Assembly: GCF_000737515.1 (NCBI RefSeq)
Contig: NZ_CP006587.1
Span: 3,963,001 to 4,027,000, forward strand
Direction: 5' to 3'
DNA from: Hymenobacter sp. APR13
Lineage (GTDB): Bacteria; Bacteroidota; Bacteroidia; Cytophagales; Hymenobacteraceae
DNA: 64,000 nucleotides
This document shows positions 42,749-55,553 of the stretch, piece after piece. A program made the translations under genes and the position numbers. The notes under the pieces are model-generated. The model was not told the origin of the DNA. It ran no database searches and saw only the letters and a program-made list of their open reading frames with translations. Positions within the stretch are counted from its first letter, which is position 1. Each line of letters starts with the position of its first letter.

Positions 42749-43678
42749 TTACACGATAGGCTTGGGCTTGTGCAGGAACTTCTGCTTGAGCCACAGAAAC
42801 GGCACGCCCAGCCCCACGATAAAGCCCCAGTCGGCCCCGAAACGCTCCAGGCCTTCCAGAGCCAGCGTCCAGTTGCCCACGGCCAGGCCCGCCCCAATCA
42901 GGGCGGCGGCCGGGATGAAGGCCATGGCAATGAGTGGCCCGGCTTGGAAGCTCCGCCGGAAGGCCGCCAGCATCACCACGCCGGCCAGCGCCCCGGCCGC
43001 CGACAGCAGCAATTCCATCAGGCCGGGGTGCGACAGGTTCTTGACCTCGGAGTTTTCGGCCAGCAGCTGGCCCGTGGTTTCGCCGGCCGCTACCAGCCAG
43101 TACGTGGTTAGGGCCGCCGTGCCAATCAGGACGGCGTAGCCGGTGAGCGTGGATTGAATGCCGCGCCAGACCACAATCCAGCGCCGCAGCACCAATCCCA
43201 CCGGCACCTTGGTCATGGGGTCGAAACCGGGGGCAATGATGGCGGAAGCCGTAAAAGCCACCGCCTGCGGTACCGGCTCCGATACCAGCCCGATGGCGCA
43301 GATCAATCCGCCCAGGGCCATCAGCAGCAGATAATTGGTGGTGATGGCGCCCTGGTGGCGCAGGCCGCTCTCCATTTCCTCCCAGATGGCCTCGTCCTTG
43401 TCGTCGACGATGGTTTGGTGGGCGGCCGGGGCAATGAAGCTAGCCGCCTCGCTGGTTACCACGCTCAAATCGTTCTTGTGCGCCACGGCAGCGCGGGCCC
43501 GGCGCAGTACCTCATCGGCCCCGCGGTTGAGCACGTGCACAATCAGCACGTCGCCGGCGGGCTTGCGCGAGGCCCCAAGCTGCACGCTCAGGCCGATAAC
43601 GTCCTCCATTTCCGTCAGCTGCTGGCACAGCCCTTCGGTGACAGGGGCGGGCACGGTAATTTCCAGGGTCCGATGCAT
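42749..43678 (-). CDS. DUF389 membrane protein
   Basis: The protein has 309 residues. The N-terminal ~90 residues are soluble with a ferredoxin-like strand pattern ('TLEITVPAPVTEGLCQQLTE'). The rest has about six membrane helices, with 'SAIIAPGFDPMTKVPVGLVL' in place of the 'GAMLISPLMGP' box of the other DUF389 protein at 51941. DUF389 proteins are of unknown transport function. The length is near the short form. It has its own upstream region next to the NTF2-like gene. Confidence 0.82.
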   Translation of the reverse strand: MHRTLEITVPAPVTEGLCQQLTEMEDVIGLSVQLGASRKPAGDVLIVHVLNRGADEVLRRARAAVAHKNDLSVVTSEAASFIAPAAHQTIVDDKDEAIWEEMESGLRHQGAITTNYLLLMALGGLICAIGLVSEPVPQAVAFTASAIIAPGFDPMTKVPVGLVLRRWIVVWRGIQSTLTGYAVLIGTAALTTYWLVAAGETTGQLLAENSEVKNLSHPGLMELLLSAAGALAGVVMLAAFRRSFQAGPLIAMAFIPAAALIGAGLAVGNWTLALEGLERFGADWGFIVGLGVPFLWLKQKFLHKPKPIV

Positions 43679-43789
43679 AGGCGGTGGTAGCGACGTAAAG
43701 CCGGCCGTGCAGGCAGCCGGATTAGCCTCTACCTACGGCCATTGGCGCCCACTGTTCCGGACGAGTCGTTTTTAAGGCTCCCGGCCGGC

Positions 43790-44248
43790 TTACCTACACT
43801 TCTCCTTGCGCCGTGTGTCGATAACGTGCGCAATGCGCCAGCCCTCGGCCAGCTTCACCAGCTGAAATGAGTTGTAGCCGCAGTGGCTGAAGGTGCTGCC
43901 CCGGTAGAACTGGTAGGGCGTCCAGACGCTGGCTAGGTTGGCGTCAATGAGTACCCGCTCGAACGTGATGCGCTCATCCCACACCTCCGGGTGCGGCGTG
44001 CCCACGGCTTTCACGAAGTCGGAGGGGTTTTCGGGGCGCAGCTGCGTCTGGCCGTTTTTGGCGGCGAGGGTGTGGAATACGGCCCCCGGGGCCAGCGTGG
44101 CGCGCACGGCGGCACTGTCGCCGCGCCGCATCCCGTCGAAAAACCGGCGGATGGTTTGCTGCACGGCCTCGGTTTCAGCAGCCGGTTTGGTTTGGGCGGA
44201 GGTGGCCGCCGCGGTGAGCAGCAGCGGCAGCAGGAGCAGAGGCTTCAT
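43790..44248 (-). CDS. Secreted NTF2-like (SnoaL/DUF4440-type) protein
   Basis: The protein has 152 residues. Signal peptide MKPLLLLPLLLTAAATSAQT, then a cone-shaped NTF2-like fold: 'AVQQTIRRFFDGMRRGDSAA', 'RATLAPGAVFHTLAAKNGQT' and 'HCGYNSFQLVKLAEGWRIAH'. Such folds serve as small-molecule binding or enzyme domains; no catalytic residue can be assigned. The ATG at 44248 starts the signal peptide. TACCTTGT 21 bp upstream is a one-mismatch promoter box. Confidence 0.85.
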   Translation of the reverse strand: MKPLLLLPLLLTAAATSAQTKPAAETEAVQQTIRRFFDGMRRGDSAAVRATLAPGAVFHTLAAKNGQTQLRPENPSDFVKAVGTPHPEVWDERITFERVLIDANLASVWTPYQFYRGSTFSHCGYNSFQLVKLAEGWRIAHVIDTRRKEKCR

Positions 44249-44298
44249 GGAAGGGGCAGGAGGGTGGAGCGCACAAGGTAACAGAATGCCGTAGCGCA

Positions 44299-44440
44299 GT
44301 AGCGCGAACTTTGTAGTTCGCGCCCCGGAACGACACCGTAGTGACGGCGCGAGGCAGTAACGCAAACTGTGCAGTTCGCGCCCCGGAACGACAACCACCC
44401 GAACGGCGCGGGGACGCGAACTACATAGTTCGCGCTACTA
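44299..44440. repeat. Palindromic repeat cluster, 'AGCGCGAACTTTGTAGTTCG' family
   Basis: There are three blocks: AGCGCGAACTTTGTAGTTCG at 44300, GCAAACTGTGCAGTTCGCG at about 44361 and ACGCGAACTACATAGTTCGC at about 44415, with GCGCC...CGGAACGAC linkers. The outer two are inverted. It lies between the divergent NTF2-like and ligase genes. Confidence 0.75.
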
Positions 44441-44478
44441 AAATTATGGCGTGCCGCCATTGCCACCCGGAAGCGGCC

Positions 44479-44486
44479 TATTTTTG
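44479..44486 (+). promoter_or_regulatory. Bacteroidota -7 promoter box (TATTTTTG) for the acyl-CoA ligase
   Basis: TATTTTTG fits TAnnTTTG and lies 41 bp before the ATG at 44528. Confidence 0.5.
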
Positions 44487-44527
44487 CGGATTGCCGCAGT
44501 TTCGGCAGCTTTCCCCGCGCTCCTCCC

Positions 44528-46297
<1,770 letters not shown>

Positions 46298-46301
46298 GAT
46301 T

Positions 46302-46538
46302 GTAGAGACGCAACATCTTGCGTCTCGTCGTTGCTGACGTTGTAGCTGTTCAGACGACCTCTGGAACGTGTCATGCTGAGCTTGCCGAAGCATCTCTACC
46401 GCTTCGCCTGCACCGATTCAACGGAGCGGTAGAGATGCTTCGGCAAGCTCAGCATGACGGCCTTGCGCATGACGTTCTGTTGTTGAAACGTCATGGGCCG
46501 ACCGTTCAACGACGAGACTCCAGCTATTGCGTCTCTAC
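46302..46538. repeat. Composite repeat: 'GTCATGCTGAG' palindrome nested inside a 'GTAGAGACGC' palindrome
   Basis: The left end GTAGAGACGC...CGTTGCTGACGTT starts at 46302 and its inverted right end finishes ...GCGTCTCTAC at 46538. Between them, 46370-46458 is a complete copy of the other palindromic family. One element has apparently inserted into the other. Confidence 0.8.
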
Positions 46539-46623
46539 ACCACACGCTGCCGTTTTACAGCCCGCGTGCAAATCTTTTCCGGGGCCCGGGTGTTATCTTT
46601 CCGAACCCGAATCCAACTGCCTC

Positions 46624-46797
46624 ATGCGTAAAGACCTGTTTAATTTCGGCCCGATGCTCGGGTACTTTTTCCGCAAGAATGACCCCGCGCGTCACACCAA
46701 TTTCAACCTGCGCACCATGCACTTCATCAATAAGCTGAGCATGGCCATGTTTCTGGTGGGCTTGATGGTGCTGATTTACCGTTGGTTTATCCGGTAA
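46624..46797 (+). CDS. Small inner-membrane protein, DUF6728-like
   Basis: The protein has 57 residues: MRKDLFNFGPMLGYFFRKND, a charged middle, and a C-terminal membrane helix 'LSMAMFLVGLMVLIYRWFIR'. This size and pattern match a small conserved Bacteroidota family (DUF6728). Function unknown. TATCTTTC about 25 bp upstream is a one-mismatch promoter box. The gene is short but the sequence is clearly protein-like. Confidence 0.72.
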   Translation: MRKDLFNFGPMLGYFFRKNDPARHTNFNLRTMHFINKLSMAMFLVGLMVLIYRWFIR

Positions 46798-46895
46798 TTT
46801 AGTTGTCAGGTAATGGTTGTCAGGGGTTGCTATAAGGTATCCTGACTGGCAACTGACACCTAACAACTGACCACCACCACCTGATAACTCTCCGA

Positions 46896-47255
46896 GTGAA
46901 CATCGAAGACTTCCGCGACTATTGCCTGTTCAAAGCCGGCGTGACCGAAGAAACGCCCTTCGGCCCCGAAACGCTGGTGTTCAAAGTCGGCGGCAAAGTG
47001 TTTGCCCTCACCGACATCGAAACTTTCGGCAGCATCAACCTCAAGTGCGACCCGGAGCGCGCCCAGGAACTGCGCGAACAGCACGACTACGTGCTGCCCG
47101 GCTACCACATGAACAAGAAGCACTGGAACACGGTACTCATCGGGGCGGGTGCGCCGGAGCGGCAGCTACGCGAGTTGATTGACCATTCCTACGACCTGGT
47201 GCGAGCGTCCCTGCCCAAAAAGCAGCGCGACGAATTGGCCGCTACCGAGCAATAA
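46896..47255 (+). CDS. MmcQ/YjbR family protein
   Basis: The protein has 119 residues with a GTG start at 46896: '(M)NIEDFRDYCLFKAGVTEE', 'TPFGPETLVFKVGGKVFALT' and 'LPGYHMNKKHWNTVLIGAG' are the complete YjbR signature. The fold is double-wing-like and often called DNA-binding, without proven function. 'GYHMNKKHWNTV' is the most conserved part. A terminator follows at 47272. No operon partner. Confidence 0.92.
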   Translation: MNIEDFRDYCLFKAGVTEETPFGPETLVFKVGGKVFALTDIETFGSINLKCDPERAQELREQHDYVLPGYHMNKKHWNTVLIGAGAPERQLRELIDHSYDLVRASLPKKQRDELAATEQ

Positions 47256-47271
47256 CGCGCCACTCAGACGC

Positions 47272-47297
47272 AAAAGCGGCTTCGGCCGCTTTCTTTT
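47272..47297 (+). terminator. Terminator after the YjbR gene
   Basis: AAAAGCGGC-TTCG-GCCGCTTTCTTTT: a tetraloop hairpin with a T-rich tail. Confidence 0.8.
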
Positions 47298-47305
47298 GAA
47301 CCAGG

Positions 47306-47337
47306 TTGTAACCTTAGTAGTTACAATGTTACCTTTG
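47306..47337 (+). promoter_or_regulatory. Rrf2-type operator and promoter box upstream of the Rrf2 gene
   Basis: TTGTAAC-CTTAGTA-GTTACAA (47306-47326) is a perfect 7-bp inverted repeat, followed 3 bp later by the -7 box TACCTTTG (47330-47337). The same operator occurs at 47851 before the reductase gene. Binding by the Rrf2 protein is inferred. Confidence 0.7.
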
Positions 47338-47392
47338 TCACACCAAGTATCGGAAGCCACGGCCGTGTCGTCGGGGTTTCCTTTCCCAGACT

Positions 47393-47833
47393 ATGCAGAT
47401 CAGCAGCCGATTTTCCGTCGCCGTCCATGTGCTTTCTCTGCTGGCTTTGCCGGAGCAGGATGGTGTGCCGCTGACGTCGGAGCGCATGGCGGGCAGCGTG
47501 AACACCAATCCGGTGGTGATTCGGCGGATTCTGGGGCAGCTCAAGAAGGCCGGGCTGGTGGAAGTGCGGCCGGCCTCGGGCGGCACGTTCCTGACGCGCC
47601 AGCCGGCCACCATCACGCTGCTGGAGGTGTACCGGGCGGTGGAAGTGGTGGAGGCCGGCCAGCTGTTCAGCGTCCACGACAAGCCCAACCCGGCCTGTTT
47701 GGTGGGCCGCCACATTCAGTCGGCGCTGGATGATACTCTGCAACGCGCCCAGACGGCCCTGGAACAGGTGCTGGCCCAGACTATCCTGCAGCAGGTCACC
47801 ACCGACATTGCGGCCAAAGCCCTTATTTCCTGA
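47393..47833 (+). CDS. Rrf2-family transcription regulator (YwnA-like, no Fe-S ligands)
   Basis: The protein has 146 residues. 'MQISSRFSVAVHVLSLLALP' and 'SVNTNPVVIRRILGQLKKAG' with 'LVEVRPASGGTFLTRQPATI' form the winged HTH of Rrf2 proteins. The three-Cys Fe-S cluster of IscR/NsrR is missing; only one Cys is present ('NPACLVG'). This matches the YwnA/SaiR-like group, which may sense thiol or redox state through one cysteine (inference). It is flanked by two copies of TTGTAAC-N7-GTTACA, one before itself and one before the NAD(P)-binding gene at 47909, so it likely represses both. Confidence 0.9.
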   Translation: MQISSRFSVAVHVLSLLALPEQDGVPLTSERMAGSVNTNPVVIRRILGQLKKAGLVEVRPASGGTFLTRQPATITLLEVYRAVEVVEAGQLFSVHDKPNPACLVGRHIQSALDDTLQRAQTALEQVLAQTILQQVTTDIAAKALIS

Positions 47834-47850
47834 CTTTTTTTTGCGCTTGA

Positions 47851-47870
47851 TTGTAACTATAGTGGTTACA
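47851..47870 (+). promoter_or_regulatory. Second Rrf2-type operator, before the reductase gene
   Basis: TTGTAAC-TATAGTG-GTTACA, with one base less perfect than the site at 47306. It is 39 bp upstream of the ATG at 47909. Confidence 0.65.
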
Positions 47871-47908
47871 GCTGGTTTCTTTTTCTCTTCACCTTATCCT
47901 TTAAGACC

Positions 47909-48559
47909 ATGAAAATTGCCCTCATCGGTGCCACTGGCTTTGTTGGCTCCCGCATCCTCACCGAAGCCCTGCAGCGCGGTCACCACGTAACCGCCCTCGT
48001 GCGCGACCCCGCCAAGCTCACCCAGACCTCTGACCACCTGACCGTAGTAACCGGCGACGTAACCCGCGTCGAGGAAACCGCCCGCCAGCTGGCCGGCCAC
48101 GACGTGGTCATCAACGCCTTCAGCGCGGGCTGGACTAACCCCAACCTTTACCACGACTTCCTGGCAGGCTCCCGCGCCATCGAAGCCGCCACTGTACAGT
48201 CGGGCGTGGCGCGGCTGGTAGCCATCGGCGGAGCCGGCAGCCTCTACCTCAACGGCCAGCAGCTGGTCGACGGCCCGGACTTCCCCGCCGACATCAAGCC
48301 CGGCGCCCAGGCCGCCCGCGACTACCACAACGAGTTGAAAACCAACGATACCCTCGATTGGACGTTCCTGAGCCCCGCCATCGAGATGCACCCCGGCATC
48401 GACACCGGCCGCACCGGCCACTACCGCCTCGGCACCGAAAGCCCGGTCTTCAACGCTGAAGGCCGCAGCATCCTCTCCGGCGAAGACCTGGCCGTAGTGG
48501 TCCTCGACGAAGTAGAGCAGCCCAAACACAGCCGCCAGCGGTTCACGGCGGCGTATTAA
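47909..48559 (+). CDS. NAD(P)H-binding reductase (YwnB/SDR-a5-like)
   Basis: The protein has 216 residues. 'MKIALIGATGFVGSRILTEA' is the nucleotide-binding motif, 'HVTALVRDPAKLTQTSDHLT' the NADPH adenine-ribose region, and 'DWTFLSPAIEMHPGIDTGRT' the substrate side. It belongs to the NmrA/NAD(P)H-binding SDR group, commonly found beside Rrf2 regulators (YwnA-YwnB in Bacillus). The shared operator argues that it is induced together with the regulator, perhaps by electrophile or thiol stress. Confidence 0.88.
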   Translation: MKIALIGATGFVGSRILTEALQRGHHVTALVRDPAKLTQTSDHLTVVTGDVTRVEETARQLAGHDVVINAFSAGWTNPNLYHDFLAGSRAIEAATVQSGVARLVAIGGAGSLYLNGQQLVDGPDFPADIKPGAQAARDYHNELKTNDTLDWTFLSPAIEMHPGIDTGRTGHYRLGTESPVFNAEGRSILSGEDLAVVVLDEVEQPKHSRQRFTAAY

Positions 48560-48562
48560 GGA

Positions 48563-48654
48563 AGTAGCGCGAACTTTGTAGTTCGCGTCCCCGCGCCGCT
48601 GAAACGGAATCGTCCGAACGGCGCGGGGGCGCGAACTACAAAGTTCGCGCTACT
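48563..48654. repeat. Palindromic repeat, 'AGTAGCGCGAACTTTGTAG' family (full copy)
   Basis: AGTAGCGCGAACTTTGTAGT at the left is inverted at the right end (GCGCGAACTACAAAGTTCGC then GCTACT) with GC-rich internal arms CCGCGCCG/CGGCGCGG. Copies also at 44299 and (half) 51604. Confidence 0.8.
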
Positions 48655-48674
48655 ACCGGTTCACCGCAGAAACG

Positions 48675-48712
48675 CAACAAGGCCCGCCGGATTCATCCGG
48701 CGGGCCTTGTTG
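48675..48712. terminator. Bidirectional terminator between the reductase and leuS
   Basis: CAACAAGGCCCGCCGGA and TCCGGCGGGCCTTGTTG are exact complements around a 4-nt loop, 20 bp from the leuS stop. Confidence 0.85.
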
Positions 48713-48732
48713 CTACTCGTTAACAGCTAAAA

Positions 48733-51510
<2,778 letters not shown>

Positions 51511-51940
51511 GGGCAGTCGGGTATGCAATGAATCGGAACGGGCGAAATTACGCGGAATTGCCGGGAAAACGCCGCCTTCTTCGTTTAGGGCCGACAGGCG
51601 GGTAGTAGCGCGAACTTTGCAGTTCGCGCCCCCGCGCCGTTTGGATGGCTATATCGGCTTTGGAGAATGTGGAAATGTTTCCGGCCTTGCCCAGCCCCCG
51701 GAAGGATGTAGAGACGCGACACTTCGCGTCTCGGCATTGCTGACGTTATTTAGGCGCACGGTGCGGTGCCAGTCCTTCTGGCCGCCAGCTGAATCGTGCC
51801 GCGGCAACCGCTCCGTAGCCCAGGGTTTAAACCCTGGGCTAGTGAAGCAACGGCACTTTGGGCCAACACCCGCGCAACTCCACCGTAAGCACCCGAATCC
51901 ACCGTAAGCACCCGAAAAATTCCCCAAATTCCGCCCGCCT
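51511..51940. other. Repeat-rich intergenic region
   Basis: It holds a half copy of the GCGAACT repeat (51604-51640), a half copy of GTAGAGACGC (51708-51747), a TAGCCCAGGG palindrome (51816-51841) and a tandem 19-bp duplication TCCACCGTAAGCACCCGAA at 51879-51897 and 51898-51916. No gene. The promoter of the DUF389 gene must lie at the right end. Confidence 0.75.
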
Positions 51941-53404
51941 ATGCCCCTGATAGAATACCCCGCCCTGCTGCTGCGCTTCCTGCGCCAACGGTTTGACCTG
52001 CGCGACGATACCGCCGACCCGGCCGTCATCGAGGACAGCGTGGAATCGGGCGTTACGTTCCGGGGCACCAATCTGTGGGTGCTCATCTTCGCCATCCTCA
52101 TTGCCTCAGTGGGGCTCAACGTCAATTCCACGGCCGTTATCATCGGGGCCATGCTGATTTCGCCGCTGATGGGGCCGCTGGTGAGCGTCGGCTACAGCGC
52201 CGCCACCAACAACCCCGACCTGCTGCGGCGCGCCGTGAAAAATCTGGGGCTGGCAGTGGTTATCAGCCTGCTTACCTCCACGGTGTACTTCCTGCTGACG
52301 CCCTTGAGCGGGGCGCAGTCGGAGCTGCTGGCCCGCACCGAGCCCACCATCTGGGACGTGCTCATTGCTTTGTTTGGGGGGCTGGCCGGGGCCGTGGGCC
52401 TCACGCGCCGCGAGAAAAGCAACGTCATTCCCGGCGTGGCCATTGCCACGGCCCTCATGCCGCCGCTGTGCACGGCCGGCTATGGGCTGGCCTCGGGCCA
52501 CTGGGAGTACGCTTTGGGTGCGTTCTACCTGTTTTCCATCAACTGCGTATTCATCACGCTGGCGGCTTTTCTGGTGATTCGGTTCCTGGGGCTGCCGGCC
52601 CACCGGTTTCAGGATGAGGCCCAGGCCCGGCGGGTGCGCCGTCTGATGCTGGCGGCGGCCGTGGTGGTGGCCGGCCCCAGCGTGTGGCTGGGCTACCGCA
52701 TCGTGCAGCGCTCGGTGTACGCCCACGCCGCCGAGGATTTCGTGGCCAAGGAGCTGAATTTCGCGGGTACTTACGTGGTGACGCGGCAGATTGACCCCCG
52801 GCAGCGCACCATAAACGTGCTGCTGGTGGGCCGCCCGGTGGATACACTGCGGCTGGGCGCGGCCCGTCGCGCGCTGGCCCGCTACCGCCTCGGCGGCACC
52901 GCGCTGGTGGTGCGCCAGGGCCTGCAGGCCTATGATTCGTTGGATGCCCAGAGTTTGCGCCAGAGCCTGTTGGAAGACGTGCACGCCCGCCAGAGCCAGG
53001 CCCAGAGCCGCTACGAGGTGGAACTGAACCGTCTTCTACAGCAACTGGTAGTAGCCGCCCGCCCCGCCCTGCCCGCCCCCGAAGCCCTGCTGCGCGAGGC
53101 GCAGGTGGAGCATCCCGCCATCCACCGCCTGACCCTCACGGCACTGCCCCGCCCCGCCATTCCCCGCGACTCGCTCCCCGCCGACACCATGCTAATCGTC
53201 AGCATCGAGGCCCGTGACTCGGTGCCGCCGGCGGAGCGGCAGCAGCTGGCCCAGTGGCTGCGCGCCCGCACCAACCGCCCGCAGGTGCAGCTGCTGGTAG
53301 CACCCGTAGCCACCCGTCCGGCTTCGCCCGAAGTATCGGCACCCGCCAAGCGCGTGCAGCCTTCGGCCGCTCCCGCCCGCGAAGAAACCCGGCGCAGCAG
53401 ATAG
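51941..53404 (+). CDS. DUF389 membrane protein, long form
   Basis: The protein has 487 residues. Six to seven membrane helices lie in the first ~220 residues, with the DUF389 hallmark 'AVIIGAMLISPLMGPLVSVG' at about 65-84 and 'VIPGVAIATALMPPLCTAGY'. The remaining half is soluble: 'VVTRQIDPRQRTINVLLVGR' and an Ala/Pro/Arg-rich tail. It lacks the soluble domain in front that the shorter paralogue at 42749 has. Function unknown. It is followed by a palindromic repeat. Confidence 0.88.
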   Translation: MPLIEYPALLLRFLRQRFDLRDDTADPAVIEDSVESGVTFRGTNLWVLIFAILIASVGLNVNSTAVIIGAMLISPLMGPLVSVGYSAATNNPDLLRRAVKNLGLAVVISLLTSTVYFLLTPLSGAQSELLARTEPTIWDVLIALFGGLAGAVGLTRREKSNVIPGVAIATALMPPLCTAGYGLASGHWEYALGAFYLFSINCVFITLAAFLVIRFLGLPAHRFQDEAQARRVRRLMLAAAVVVAGPSVWLGYRIVQRSVYAHAAEDFVAKELNFAGTYVVTRQIDPRQRTINVLLVGRPVDTLRLGAARRALARYRLGGTALVVRQGLQAYDSLDAQSLRQSLLEDVHARQSQAQSRYEVELNRLLQQLVVAARPALPAPEALLREAQVEHPAIHRLTLTALPRPAIPRDSLPADTMLIVSIEARDSVPPAERQQLAQWLRARTNRPQVQLLVAPVATRPASPEVSAPAKRVQPSAAPAREETRRSR

Positions 53405-53430
53405 GAGGGTATACAGGTTTATATCAGGAC

Positions 53431-53521
53431 GTCATGCTGAGCCTGCCGAAGCATCTCTACTGCTTCGTTGCAGTGCTATGCATGCAAAGCGGGAGAGATG
53501 CTTCGGCAGGCTCAGCATGAC
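53431..53521. repeat. Palindromic repeat, 'GTCATGCTGAG' family
   Basis: GTCATGCTGAGCCTGCCGAA and its inverted copy enclose a 30-bp centre. It lies between the convergent DUF389 and sensor kinase genes. Confidence 0.8.
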
Positions 53522-53547
53522 GTTCCAGGGTTTCAGTACGCAGCCGC

Positions 53548-55330
53548 TTAGCCCGCCACCGGCAGCGTGAAGCAGAAGTGGCTGCCTTGCGCCGGCTCGC
53601 TCTCCACCCACAGCCGCCCGCCCTGGGCCTCAATGAACTCGCGCGAAATGCTCAGGCCCAGCCCCGAGCCCCCCTTGTGGCCCGAGGCATTGGGCACCTC
53701 CGAGAAGCGCTGGAAAATCCGTTCGTGGTACTCCGGCGCAATGCCCGGGCCGCAGTCCTGCACGCTGATCTGCAGCTCCTGCGGGGCGGCCTGGTGGGCG
53801 CGCACGCACAAATCGGCACCGCGGGGGGAGTAGCGGATGGCGTTGGCCAGCAGGTTGATGAGCACCCAGGTGGTCTTTTCCACGTCGGCGCGGGCGGCGG
53901 GCAGGCTGGCGGGCAGCTCCAGGCGCAGCTGCAGCTCCTTATCCTCCACCTGCGGGCGCACCGTGTCGATGGCGTAGTTCACCACCTGGGCCAGGGTGAT
54001 GGGCTGCACGTCGAACTGGATTTCGGCCCCGGCATCCAGCCTGGACACGGCCAGCAGCTGGCCCACCATGCCCAGTAGGCGCTGGGTTTCGTCGCCGATG
54101 CCGTCGGCCAGGCGCTGCCGCTCCTCGGGCTCGGTGCGCGCGTCCTGCAGCAGCATCAGGCTGAGCTTGATGCTGGCCAGCGGGGTTTTCAGCTCGTGCG
54201 AGATGGTGGCCAGGTAGTTGGACTTCACCTCATCCAGCTTCTTGAAATCCGACACGTTGCGCAGACTCAGGATGTGGCCCACAAACTCGGTGCGGCCGGT
54301 TTCGCGGTTGCGGCTCACGATGTGGTTGAGGGTGAGCTGGTAGTAGGCCGTTTCGCCGTCGGGGCGGGCGAAGGTGAGCGTGACGGGGGCCGGCGTGGTG
54401 CCGGCCTGGGCGCCTTCCTGGGCCAGCAGGGGCCGGAACAGGGCGTTGAGCAGCTCGGTTTCCTGACTCAGATCCTCGGCCCGACGGCCCACCAAAGCGG
54501 CGGCCTCGCGACCCAGCAGCTCCCGAGCCACGGGGTTGGCCAGCAGCACAGTGCGGTCGGGGTCGAGCAGGAGCAGGCCTTCGTCAAGGTGTTCAATCAG
54601 GCTTTCCAAACGGCTCCGCTCAGTAGCCAAAGCTGCCCGCGTGACGCTGCGCTGGTCCTGCATGTAGCCAAAGGCGCGGTTCAGGGCCAGGGCCACGGCG
54701 CCCACCTCGTCGTTTTTGGCAATGGACACCTGGGTGGCCGGGCCGGGACTGGCCACGTCCTCCACGTCGGCGCGCAGGCGGCGCAGGGGGCGCAGCACGG
54801 CCCGGGGGCAGGCGCACCACCAGGCTCAGGCCCACCACCGTGCTCAGCAGCAGCAGCGCCAGCACCGTGCGCCGGGCCCCGCGGGCCGTAGCGGCGGCTT
54901 GGTCGGTCTGGCGGTTGAAGGAGCGGGCGTTGAGTTGCATCATGCGGTGGGTGGCGGCCCGCAGCCGGTGCAGCTGGGTTACCTGGGCGGCGGCCGGGGC
55001 GCGGTCATCCACCAGGCGCTGGTAGTCGGCCAGCTGCTGGGTGAGGGTGTCCACCAGCTCCAGCTCGCCGGGCTCGGTGATGTTGGCGGCCTCGCGGGTG
55101 AGGGCGCGGCGCAGCTGCTGCAGCGGCGGCTGGGCCGTGGGCTGGTCCTGCAGCGCCTCCAGGGCCCGCAGCATCTGCTCGCCGTACTCCACCGAGCGGA
55201 AATTAGCCCGCTGAATCCCCCGGGCCCCGCCTTCCAGCCGCTGCAAACTGAAGAACGTGTACCCGCCCAGCCCCAGCAGCAGGACCAGCATCAGCGCAAT
55301 GCTCAGGCGAATTTTGAGTTTGAGGGACAT
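53548..55330 (-). pseudogene. Two-component sensor histidine kinase, interrupted by a frameshift
   Basis: Two overlapping frames make one kinase. The first (from ATG 55330) encodes a membrane sensor: helix 'IRLSIALMLVLLLGLGGYTF' (8-27), a periplasmic helical domain, and a second helix 'TVLALLLLSTVVGLSLVV' (155-172). Near 54800-54815 it should pass into HAMP ('LRPLRRLRADVEDVA'), but that lies in the next frame. The second frame (53548-54798) carries HAMP end, PAS ('EGLLLLDPDRTVLLANPVAR'), HisKA with the phospho-His in 'ISHELKTPLASIKLSL', and the ATPase domain with 'LINLLANAIRYSPRG' and 'GSGLGLSISREF'. One base gained or lost in a C/G run explains the break. It may be a true mutation or an assembly error. 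Its response regulator is encoded upstream. Confidence 0.85.
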
Positions 55331-55372
55331 TATTTGGGGTATGAGGGTGGGCGGGTAAGCGTTTAGGAGTTG

Positions 55373-55534
55373 TCTGTCATCCTGAGCTTGCGAAGGACCT
55401 TATGCCAGTTGCACGATGGTCGTTCAGCAGTTTTTAGCCCGCAGAGGACGCAGAAGGGTGCGCAGAGGGCGCAGAGTCGTTCGGGATAAGTCGTTCTGCT
55501 GGCATAAGGTCCTTCGCAAGCTCAGGATGACAGA
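55373..55534. repeat. Long palindromic repeat with 34-bp perfect arms
   Basis: Bases 55373-55406 and 55501-55534 are exact inverted repeats (TCTGTCATCCTGAGCTTGCG...). The centre contains CGCAGAGGACGCAGAAGGGT-type direct repeats, also found in the centre of the element at 59968. It lies between the response regulator and its kinase. Confidence 0.85.
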
Positions 55535-55553
55535 TAAATCCTAAACTCAAACC

